Positions 62,701 through 64,000 of a stretch of 64,000 nt of DNA are shown in pieces. The DNA is taken from the NCBI GenBank assembly GCA_964017235.1, contig OZ024929.1, positions 26,285,464 to 26,349,463 on the forward strand. Direction: 5' to 3'. The position numbers and the translations under genes are program-made. Under the pieces are notes generated by a model. The model worked only from the letters and a program-made list of their open reading frames with translations, had not been told where the DNA came from and ran no database searches. Each line of letters opens with the position of its first letter. Position 1 is the first letter of the stretch. This DNA comes from Sabellastarte sp. h YS-2021. Its lineage: Eukaryota > Annelida > Polychaeta > Sabellida > Sabellidae.

Positions 62701-63462
62701 CTATTTTTATCCTGTCTTGTTCATAACTTTTAAAATAACATGAACTGAGTTATCTACTTTTAATGTTAATTATGTGCAAATCTAAGCAAAAATGGTATAG
62801 CTGAAAAAGTGAAAAAATGAAAAATGGTTTATAATAAACATGAATCAGACAAAAGTGGTGTGAGATATGGCCTGTCTGGGAATATGTTGATATCGAGCTG
62901 GCACAATCTAGTTAATCACCTTCCTTACCTGTACTCGGGTGTGCAATTGATCGTGTCACCTGAGTACAGGTATATTATTAATCATCTTACCTGTGTTCAG
63001 CTGTTTTTACAGATACTAACTACATTAACTAAGACTTTAGAGCAATCACAGGTATTAATAATTTGAACTCATAGAAATTGGAATTTTTGTGTGCAGAACC
63101 GTGTACTGTTTTATAGCCATTTCAGACTGCACATATTAATTTTGTGTAGATTTGTGTAAATATTTACAAGATATTACTCCTTTATAGACATTTAATGCCA
63201 CTGTTTTAGTGATTTCGATGAGGAAGAGATGGCAGCTCTGGATAAATCTGCCAGTGATGATGATGAAGATGATAGTGACCCAGAAAGTGAAAGTGACATG
63301 GACAGTGAAGGTGATGGAGAAAGTGAAAGTGAAGGTGATAGCGAGGAACATTCCAAGCTGAAAAGTAGGAAAAAGAAAGTGGAGGAGGAATCAGAGGAGT
63401 CAGATGAAGGGGACATGGTGGAAGATTTTAATTTGTCTGATTTTGAAGAAGACAAGGATTAA
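23694..63462 (+). CDS. NOC2L: NOC2-like nucleolar complex protein, complete 19-exon gene
   Basis: Orthologue of yeast Noc2 and human NOC2L (NIR). Noc2 pairs with Noc1 and then Noc3 to escort pre-60S ribosomes through nucleolus and nucleoplasm; the vertebrate protein also inhibits histone acetylation at p53 targets. Coding exons: 23694-23710, 26254-26400, 26644-26771, 35017-35078, 36510-36632, 37716-37833, 40952-41121, 42337-42447, 47996-48109, 49849-50037, 50547-50686, 50982-51093, 51454-51567, 53968-54069, 55640-55783, 56520-56633, 59314-59435, 61511-61600, 63210-63462. All borders are GT/AG and phases agree, giving 789 residues (human 749). Order: a basic start with SVDAFL, a charged low-complexity stretch, the conserved Noc2 domain (about residues 160-600), then a basic then very acidic C-terminus. 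Start: first ATG of a short exon giving MPGKKRK. Introns total about 37 kb and are packed with repeats. Confidence 0.95.
23711..26253. other. NOC2L intron 1 (2.5 kb)
   Basis: AT-rich. No recognised transposon, gene or array. Short open frames lack family resemblance. Confidence 0.45.
26254..26400 (+). CDS. NOC2L: NOC2L exon 2
   Basis: Residues 6-55, beginning [19 protein letters not shown], the counterpart of the vertebrate TVDEFL motif, then a Lys/Glu-rich tract. Acceptor TTTCCAG, donor CAAG|GTTTGT. Confidence 0.92.
26644..26771 (+). CDS. NOC2L: NOC2L exon 3
   Basis: Residues 55-98 with [16 protein letters not shown] and LLNFN, strongly conserved in the family. Acceptor ATGACTAG, donor TCAG|GTAAAT. 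Confidence 0.93.
26772..27576. other. Start of NOC2L intron 3, before the DIRS element
   Basis: Contains a short CA-rich microsatellite (about 27313-27330) and a weak tRNA-like stretch near 27485-27540. Otherwise unremarkable. Confidence 0.4.
27577..27990. repeat. 207-bp tandem duplication spanning host DNA and the DIRS left end
   Basis: Two direct copies offset by 207 bp (27577-27783 and 27784-27990). Each has ATTCATCATTATCATCG host-like sequence, the AT-rich element edge and the first part of the DIRS inverted terminal repeat up to GAGAGTGCATTC. The copies differ at only a few bases. Only the second continues into the element. Confidence 0.88.
27883..28050. repeat. DIRS left inverted terminal repeat
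   Basis: About 168 bp from TATCCAATGGACAATTGC through ACCGGTCGGCGCGACCGGT to TAGACGTGACGTCATAGC. Inverted match to 33375-33538 with small differences. Rich in ACCGGT palindromes and with TGACGTCA, a CRE-type octamer. Confidence 0.9.
28164..30096 (+). pseudogene. DIRS gag-like ORF1 with two frameshifts
   Basis: Starts [15 protein letters not shown]; an early Cys-rich segment (CKCARC...[10 protein letters not shown]) is the zinc-finger-like start typical of DIRS Gag. Then a basic/Ser-rich region, an acidic region, and a C-terminal conserved part ([25 protein letters not shown]) ending in a Lys-rich tail at 30096. The frame moves near 28825 (stop at 28844) and again near 29165, so three frames are needed to read through. 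Presumed role: particle-forming nucleic-acid-binding protein. Confidence 0.8.
30400..30756 (+). pseudogene. DIRS reverse transcriptase, N-terminal fingers only
   Basis: Reads [11 protein letters not shown], then [19 protein letters not shown] and [16 protein letters not shown], the start of a DIRS-type RT. The frame then leaves the family within about ten codons. The palm motifs (the DLxDAYxHI block and the catalytic DD box) are absent, and the next recognisable sequence (30764 on) belongs after the palm, one frame away. A deletion of roughly 100-150 codons is inferred. Confidence 0.8.
30764..31909 (+). pseudogene. DIRS RT connection, RNase H and methyltransferase-like region
   Basis: Open 381-codon frame. 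It starts in the RT connection ([20 protein letters not shown]), then RNase H with [13 protein letters not shown] (Asp), [10 protein letters not shown] (Glu), [17 protein letters not shown] (Asp) and [16 protein letters not shown]. The tail with [18 protein letters not shown] and [10 protein letters not shown] is typical of DIRS-group polymerases and is often described as methyltransferase-like. A 10-G run at 31261-31270 lies in the RNase H codons without breaking the frame. The N-terminus is an artefact of the upstream deletion. Confidence 0.85.
31750..32838 (+). CDS. DIRS tyrosine recombinase
   Basis: About 340 residues, one frame from and overlapping the RNase H ORF by about 160 bp, the usual DIRS arrangement. 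A SAM-like core-binding half ([35 protein letters not shown]) is followed by the catalytic half: [12 protein letters not shown] (first Arg), [11 protein letters not shown] (His-x-x-Arg) and [10 protein letters not shown] (nucleophile Tyr). All four catalytic residues are present and the frame is intact to 32838, so this is the best preserved part of the element. It would integrate the circular DNA intermediate. In the window the frame happens to stay open back to 30292; that upstream extension is not recombinase. Confidence 0.85.
   Translation: MHTKPCVSALQPGPSQEPVAARIEAPQRRSTRSVYEAKWTIFTKWCLGNQVDLRPPPLKAIADFLLHLFQDKKLQPGTIDGYRSAIADKLGNSTINVSKDENLTRLLDSFHRDRPKGRRGIPSWSLSLVLHQLTKAPFEPLKEASLKHLTFKTVFLLALGSGKRRSEIHAWLHKNIRHQSDWSQVSLYPSPSFLSKNQLAKEGPDSVAPVVIPALAPSLDKSLKGDRSLCPVRALRYYLDRTADLRQNKELVFVSFKKGFDKDISPATISSWIKQTVILCYELSDREALTLHQVKAHDVRAFAASKAFQSGISLDQILSACHWKSHNTFTQFYLKDVAWADLELFHLGPVVVAQQVHHQAQK
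32839..33217. other. DIRS 3' untranslated region
   Basis: After the recombinase stop: TGTAAATATGTACATA repeats, an A-run, a CT-rich stretch, a run of 11 G (about 33049-33058) and non-coding sequence up to the internal complementary region. Confidence 0.6.
33218..33313. repeat. DIRS internal complementary region
   Basis: The left half (33218-33253, GCAATTGTCCATTGGATAGG on) is the reverse complement of the outer left edge 27867-27905. The right half (33251-33313) is the reverse complement of the outer right edge 33526-33589. The halves meet at an AAA/TTT overlap. This is the diagnostic DIRS structure used to template circularisation. Confidence 0.88.
33375..33538. repeat. DIRS right inverted terminal repeat
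   Basis: Inverted copy of 27883-28050, with the same TGACGTCA, GAATGCACTC and ACCGGTCGCGCCGACCGGT blocks. Point differences and a few short indels separate the arms. Confidence 0.9.
33590..35016. other. Remainder of NOC2L intron 3
   Basis: AT-rich. A strong hairpin GGGCCTGTA-C-TACAGGCCC at 34485-34503 lies in a patch with several TGTATAC motifs (34430-34645). No gene recognised. Confidence 0.45.
35017..35078 (+). CDS. NOC2L: NOC2L exon 4
   Basis: Residues 98-118, acidic: [19 protein letters not shown]. Acceptor TTTTCAG, donor GGAG|GTCTGG, weaker than the others. Confidence 0.85.
35217..36303. mobile_element. Hairpin-headed minisatellite element, family A, copy 1
   Basis: The left end GGCGGGTTGCG is matched by CGCAACCCGCC at the right end (11 bp). 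The left end also folds on itself (GGTT-GCGTGT-AACC). The interior has about six tandem units of 115-180 bp built on TCCGGACTCTAACTCGAAAA, TCCAATCGAATTCAAACTTG, ACAGGGAGATAGATCACCAT and GGTTCC...AAATTGGTGTAATTC. A non-repeated right segment (36140-36303) is shared with copy 2 at 51903-52875, as are about 25 bp beyond it. No coding function; an open frame on the minus strand is a repeat artefact. Confidence 0.8.
36510..36632 (+). CDS. NOC2L: NOC2L exon 5
   Basis: Residues 119-159: acidic start ([13 protein letters not shown]), basic stretch, then [13 protein letters not shown], the start of the conserved region. Acceptor CTCTTCAG, donor AAT|GTAAGT. Confidence 0.93.
36802..37311. mobile_element. 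MITE-like inverted-repeat element in NOC2L intron 5
   Basis: The left end CCAATCAC...ACAGGTGGTA...GCGGTTATAGG is matched in inverted form by CCTATAACTGCGGGTTATAC, CACCTGT and GTGATTGG at the right (about 45 bp with mismatches). 510 bp, non-coding. A related right-end sequence occurs near 62520-62635. No clear target duplication. Confidence 0.65.
37716..37833 (+). CDS. NOC2L: NOC2L exon 6
   Basis: Residues 160-199: [20 protein letters not shown] and YRVEGTT. Acceptor CTTTTTAG, donor ACAG|GTATGT. Confidence 0.92.
38690..39205. repeat. ~150-bp tandem repeat, about four copies
   Basis: Unit: TGTTAGCGACCTACAGTCCA, CATTTCTTTC..ATATTTGG, CAGGTGGCTTGGTATGCTAG, ACTCGCCACCCTATCT, TAGGCTTTATGTCTAAATTA, GACAAAAATGTCTAAAATG. 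Copies are very similar, so amplification is recent. Confidence 0.85.
39220..40050. repeat. ~132-bp tandem repeat, seven copies
   Basis: Unit: ATAACTCATTCACCTACTTT, GGGAGAGCTTT, GTGAAGTTTCAGACCC, ATTACTCACCTACTCAAAAT, GAGTAAATGCGAATTATCTC, AAAAGTATTGCAGATAGCC. The TACTCAAAATGAGTA core is a palindrome. Copies diverge slightly, more so toward the right. Confidence 0.88.
40081..40760. repeat. Tandem repeat shared with 46.5-47.4 kb
   Basis: Units with ATATGTTATTCAGCTACTTT, GAGTAACTTGGGTGTCTATC, AGCTAAGTGAGTAATAGCTA and GTAACTTGAAAACTATTGCA. The same unit fills element G (46160-47529), along with its lead-in TTTTTAATGCATTAAA. So two elements with different ends share one interior. Confidence 0.8.
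40952..41121 (+). CDS. NOC2L: NOC2L exon 7
   Basis: Residues 199-255: [20 protein letters not shown], a Lys/Ser linker, then [17 protein letters not shown]. Acceptor GGTTTCAG, donor TCAG|GTTAAT. Confidence 0.93.
41249..41638. mobile_element. hAT-like MITE in NOC2L intron 7
   Basis: The left end TAGGGGTGTTGCGGTAG is matched by CTACCGCAACACCCCGA at the right. The flanks CATAAAAC and CATAAAAT agree at 7 of 8 bases, as expected for an old hAT 8-bp duplication. 390 bp with CCGGTTACCGG-rich interior; non-coding. Confidence 0.75.
42337..42447 (+). CDS. NOC2L: NOC2L exon 8
   Basis: Residues 256-292: [32 protein letters not shown]. Acceptor TATCGCAG, donor AAG|GTGAGT. Confidence 0.95.
42776..46012. 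mobile_element. Hairpin-headed minisatellite element, family C
   Basis: The left end ATATCCCCAGAC folds with GTCGGGGATAT nearby and is also matched by GTCTGGGGATAT at 46001-46012 (12 bp); a second near-identical right end lies at 45873-45883. After the hairpin comes a nine-fold GCC run (about 42820-42846). Then about six tandem units of 340-350 bp (43000-44850; ATTTGGACTTTTTGCCACTT, TTAAGCCCTGTGACTGT, CAAACTATGTGACTGATAGA, TTTTGCCCTGTAACTTGGAA) and unique AT-rich sequence. 3.2 kb in NOC2L intron 8. A short relative lies at 61704-62925. Confidence 0.75.
45374..45404 (+). other. G-quadruplex-type G-rich run
   Basis: Four or more runs of three to five G separated by 1-3 bases on the coding strand of NOC2L intron 8 (GGGGAGAGGGGTGGGGGTGG, then further G runs). 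It fits the G3N1-7 pattern; whether it folds is untested. Confidence 0.6.
46160..47529. mobile_element. Hairpin-headed minisatellite element, family G
   Basis: The left end GTCAGCTGAC continues into a hairpin AGCTGACT-TATC-AGTCAGCT; GTCAGCTGAC recurs at the right end (47520-47529). The interior is about seven diverged units (TTGTAACTTGAAAACTATTG, TTAAATATGTT, CAGCTATAACATAG, GCATAGCTGAGTAATAGCTA) of the kind also seen at 40081-40760. The right end is followed by a second hairpin GCCCGT-TC-ACGGGC. Confidence 0.72.
47534..47747. repeat. ~107-bp direct duplication
   Basis: Two near-identical copies starting AGCCCGTTCACGGGCACTGA and running through ATTAAATTAATTTGGAG and CTTCCAGCTAAATTTTC. It directly follows element G, so it may be a duplicated right flank. 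Confidence 0.9.
47996..48109 (+). CDS. NOC2L: NOC2L exon 9
   Basis: Residues 293-330: [20 protein letters not shown] and [12 protein letters not shown], core of the Noc2 domain. Acceptor CTATTTTAG, donor CAAG|GTAAGC, which is repeated downstream in the intron. Confidence 0.95.
48104..48775 (+). repeat. Degenerate repeat of the exon 9 splice donor
   Basis: The donor context ATCAAGGTAAGCTGCA recurs at about 48191, 48271, 48696 and (shorter) 48756, plus a weaker TTAGGTAAGC at 48167. Most are followed by GTTACACCTGT-type sequence. A hAT-like MITE (48293-48682) splits the array. Confidence 0.78.
48293..48682. mobile_element. hAT-like MITE inside the exon 9 donor array
   Basis: Ends TAGGGCTG and CAGCCCTA, typical of hAT elements. 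Flanks CAGTCAAC and GTCACAAC agree only roughly, so the target duplication has decayed or one end is imprecise. The interior repeats CGAGTA/TACTCG and GAGTAACCG motifs. 390 bp, non-coding. Confidence 0.65.
48918..49421. mobile_element. hAT-like MITE with perfect 8-bp target duplication
   Basis: Element 48926-49413 (488 bp), starting TAGGGATGGGTCGG and ending CCAACCCATCCCTA, flanked by exact CAAATCAG on both sides (48918-48925, 49414-49421). End sequence and 8-bp duplication are diagnostic of hAT. The two short open frames inside are not hAT transposase. Confidence 0.9.
49640..49800. repeat. Dispersed repeat, copy 2
   Basis: Matches 9525-9665: GATCCAGATCACCA, CGTTCCTTGTAC, ATTCATCCACCTGTATC, TTTTGAGTTATTTTGCAAA, followed by AAACAAACGAACG and ACCCCCTTGGCAGAAGC. 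Probably an old short interspersed repeat. Confidence 0.6.
49849..50037 (+). CDS. NOC2L: NOC2L exon 10
   Basis: Residues 331-393: [54 protein letters not shown]. The most strongly conserved part of the protein. Acceptor ATTTTCAG, donor AAAG|GTACAG. Confidence 0.96.
50547..50686 (+). CDS. NOC2L: NOC2L exon 11
   Basis: Residues 394-440: [35 protein letters not shown]. Acceptor TTTTGTAG, donor CAA|GTAAGA. Confidence 0.96.
50982..51093 (+). CDS. NOC2L: NOC2L exon 12
   Basis: Residues 440-477: [20 protein letters not shown] and [11 protein letters not shown]. Acceptor GGTGTAG, donor GAG|GTAATC. Confidence 0.96.
51454..51567 (+). CDS. NOC2L: NOC2L exon 13
   Basis: Residues 478-515: [20 protein letters not shown]. 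Acceptor ATGTTAAG, donor AAG|GTGAGA. Confidence 0.95.
51903..52875. mobile_element. Hairpin-headed minisatellite element, family A, copy 2
   Basis: Same ends (GGCGGGTTGCG / CGCAACCCGCC), interior units and right-hand unique segment as 35217-36303. The head has a GATGTGT...GATGTGT duplication not in copy 1. NOC2L intron 13, same orientation as copy 1. Confidence 0.82.
53222..53614. mobile_element. Probable hAT-like MITE in NOC2L intron 13
   Basis: Element 53230-53606, with short ends TAGTG and CACTA, flanked by ATAAGTAT and ATAAGTGT (7 of 8 identical). The interior has GATAAACCGTTATGCGGTTT and GGAACCGGTAA. Beyond the first bases the terminal repeats are poorly matched, so the call rests on the flanks. 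Confidence 0.5.
53811..53956 (+). mobile_element. tRNA-derived SINE, copy 1, beside the exon 14 acceptor
   Basis: CCTAATGGTTTGCGAGTTTG (tRNA-like A-box region), ATCACAGGCTGTCA, a diverged B-box region, GGCCTGTCCCAATATGACC, ending near TTTGACTTTGAC. It aligns along its length with 54661-54800. It ends about 11 bases before exon 14. Confidence 0.7.
53968..54069 (+). CDS. NOC2L: NOC2L exon 14
   Basis: Residues 516-549: [20 protein letters not shown] then LALPSVIQ. Acceptor ACTTTTCAG, close to a SINE. Donor ACAG|GTAAAT, repeated many times downstream. Confidence 0.96.
54060..54535 (+). repeat. Minisatellite built on the exon 14 splice donor, about 17 copies
   Basis: TTATACAGGTAAATACTGT and variants recur every 20-45 bp from the exon end to 54535. 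Exact ACAGGTAAAT occurs six times including the true donor; others read ACAGGTAAAC, ACAGGTAATT, GAGGTAAATA, TAGGTAGATA and similar. Many retain a plausible GTAAAT or GTAAAC donor. Confidence 0.9.
54661..54800 (+). mobile_element. tRNA-derived SINE, copy 2
   Basis: CGGCCTAGTTGTTGGTAAGT (A-box-like), ATCATAGGCTGTCACC, TGTGTTCGAGTCCC (good B-box), then GGCCCTGTCCCAATATGACC and GTGACTTTGATAT. The RNA polymerase III boxes and the match to 53811-53956 support a tRNA-derived SINE. Confidence 0.75.
54815..55639. other. Remainder of NOC2L intron 14
   Basis: AT-rich. No repeat or gene recognised. Confidence 0.4.
55640..55783 (+). CDS. NOC2L: NOC2L exon 15
   Basis: Residues 550-597: [40 protein letters not shown]; end of the Noc2 domain. 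Acceptor CCACTGCAG, donor GTG|GTGAGT. Confidence 0.96.
56520..56633 (+). CDS. NOC2L: NOC2L exon 16
   Basis: Residues 598-635: [20 protein letters not shown] and a charged helix. Acceptor ACTTTCAG, donor ATG|GTCAGT. Confidence 0.95.
56743..58496. mobile_element. Hairpin-headed minisatellite element, family B
   Basis: The left end TACCCCACAGCCC-TTAA-GGGCTGT..GGGGTA is a strong hairpin. Its left arm TACCCCACAGCC is matched exactly by GGCTGTGGGGTA at 58485-58496 (12 bp). A GGGC repeat (about 56800-56820) is followed by about eight units of 130-150 bp: GGGCTATATCTCAGAAAC, GTAAGGTGTAGGAAGTTGAT, ACTTGGCAGGGACATTGGTT, TGACCTTGATTTGACCTTTG. NOC2L intron 16. A MITE (57546-57786) interrupts it. Confidence 0.85.
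57546..57786. mobile_element. MITE inserted in the family B array
   Basis: Ends GGGGCGGTATTCACTAACAT and ATGTTAGTAAATACCACCCC with about 45 bp of inverted repeat containing TCTTAGTC blocks. 241 bp, non-coding. It splits one unit of the surrounding array, so it arrived after the array grew. Target duplication ambiguous (possibly CCTG). Confidence 0.8.
59314..59435 (+). CDS. NOC2L: NOC2L exon 17
   Basis: Residues 636-676: [20 protein letters not shown], then [11 protein letters not shown]. Acceptor TTTAACAG, donor AGAG|GTGAGT. Confidence 0.94.
59510..61041. mobile_element. Hairpin-headed minisatellite element, family D, with RFX-type X-boxes
   Basis: The left end AACCCCAGCCC folds with GGCTGGG (seven-base stem) and is matched by GGGCTGGGGTT at 61031-61041 (11 bp). 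About seven units of 150-160 bp (59580-60650): TGTGGGTGTTCCACAGACTA, CCCCTGCACGGATTTTCACC, TTACCCCAAGAG, ATCTAGAGCTGATTAGG, GGTATCCGGTAAC, CTGTTGCCATGGCAACACTT. Unique right part 60660-61030. NOC2L intron 17. Confidence 0.85.
61511..61600 (+). CDS. NOC2L: NOC2L exon 18
   Basis: Residues 676-706: basic [20 protein letters not shown] then DIY. Acceptor CTGTTTCAG, donor ACAG|GTGTGT. Confidence 0.9.
61591..61715 (+). repeat. Short repeat built on the exon 18 splice donor
   Basis: ACAGGTGTGTTATTAAT...CTTACCTGTGCTCAGGTGTG recurs at about 61670-61705 and, after the family F insertion, at 62928-63005. The unit contains the donor CAGGTGTG and, in inverted form, CTTACCTGT. Confidence 0.7.
61704..62925. 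mobile_element. Short relative of the family C element
   Basis: The start TATATCAGGGATATACTGG...GCCGCCGCC matches the family C head with its hairpin middle lost. The core (AAGGTGACCTTAAACTCCCA, TTTTGCCCAGTAACTTGGAA) and the right end CCTGTCTGGGAATATGTTG...CAATCTAGTTAAT match family C near 46000. Between 62345 and 62640 lies sequence related to the 36802-37311 MITE. Inserted in the exon 18 donor repeat. Confidence 0.65.
63210..63462 (+). CDS. NOC2L: NOC2L exon 19 (acidic C-terminus and stop)
   Basis: Residues 706-789 plus TAA. Almost entirely Asp/Glu/Ser ([15 protein letters not shown]...) with a short KSRKKK patch and a final [10 protein letters not shown]. Acidic tails are usual for NOC2L; this one is long. 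Acceptor TGTTTTAG. Confidence 0.93.
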
Positions 63463-63473
63463 ATTGATCAATT

Positions 63474-63479
63474 AATAAA
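63474..63479 (+). terminator. Polyadenylation signal of NOC2L
   Basis: AATAAA 12 bases after the stop codon. A T-rich GGGGCACTTTTTGTTTTC stretch follows within 30 bases. Confidence 0.7.
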
Positions 63480-64000
63480 GCATCCCTTGAAAGGGGCACT
63501 TTTTGTTTTCATGTCCAGTTTCCCCACTGCTGCATTATTGTCTCCCTTGAAGATCTCCCTTATTAGAGGATGGATTCTAACCATTTTTGGCATTTATATA
63601 TCTTAAGTGTGATAAAATTTTTGTGCATGCTATTTTTACCTTTACTAATGTCACATGACCAAAACTTATTTTTTAGGGTACATCTGCTCCACTTTGCCAC
63701 TGATCCAAAACTATTTTCTGTCGGAGGTTATTTCACGTATGTGTCAATACTATCAAAATCTCAAGAAGATTAGATTTTGGGAATGATTGGACCACAATTG
63801 AGCAATTTATGAGCATTTTTAAACCAGGTAGTAATTAGAAAATTTAAATTCAGTAGGACCCCCATATCACCTTATCTATTGCATTTGCAGCCATAAAATA
63901 TATTTGGAGGTTATAGGAAACTATATGCAGATATGCAGGGAGTCGAGAAAGCTGATCAGATTTACCTCCCCCCCCCCCCCCATGGGTCAAACTGGGGTCA
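63480..64000. other. 3' flank of NOC2L
   Basis: AT-rich, no gene recognised. A run of about 14 C precedes ATGGGTCAAACTGGGGTCA at the very end and may be the head of another repeat cut by the window edge. Confidence 0.4.

Noticed and set aside
63192-63455. Minus-strand Ser-rich open frame
   Set aside because: Shadow of the acidic Asp/Glu/Ser C-terminal exon of NOC2L.

Overview
This is animal nuclear DNA: AT-rich, split genes with GT/AG introns, and dense transposable elements. The mix of DIRS, L2-like LINE, hAT-like and Ginger-like elements and many diverged intronic minisatellite arrays suggests a lophotrochozoan, most likely a mollusc. The species cannot be fixed from the sequence alone.

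Only two host genes were found, and both can be assembled completely. On the minus strand (542-4624) is a five-exon cytidine deaminase gene (CDA, 162 residues; pyrimidine salvage). On the plus strand (23694-63462) is a nineteen-exon gene for the nucleolar complex protein NOC2L (789 residues; 60S ribosome biogenesis). Every NOC2L junction has GT/AG borders and keeps frame. A polyadenylation signal lies 12 bases after its stop codon.

The 19 kb between the genes is repeat-rich. It has two Ginger-like MITEs with 4-bp target duplications (4876-5813, 6541-7746), an inverted-repeat element carrying 21-bp minisatellites (7765-9202), degraded gag-like coding sequence (10.4-12.2 kb), and tandem arrays at 13.2-15.8 kb. 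A minus-strand LINE copy nested inside a relative (17.7-20.2 kb) abuts an unrelated plus-strand LINE (20.3-22.5 kb).

NOC2L introns carry most of the unusual structure. Intron 3 holds a 5.7 kb DIRS-like tyrosine-recombinase retrotransposon with terminal inverted repeats and an internal complementary region, but its reverse transcriptase core is deleted and its frames are broken. Introns 4, 6, 8, 13, 16, 17 and 18 hold a group of elements with one plan: a short hairpin at the left end, an interior of 130-350 bp tandem repeats, and a right end complementary to the left arm. Three NOC2L introns (after exons 9, 14 and 18) begin with minisatellites whose repeat unit contains the exon's own 5' splice site.
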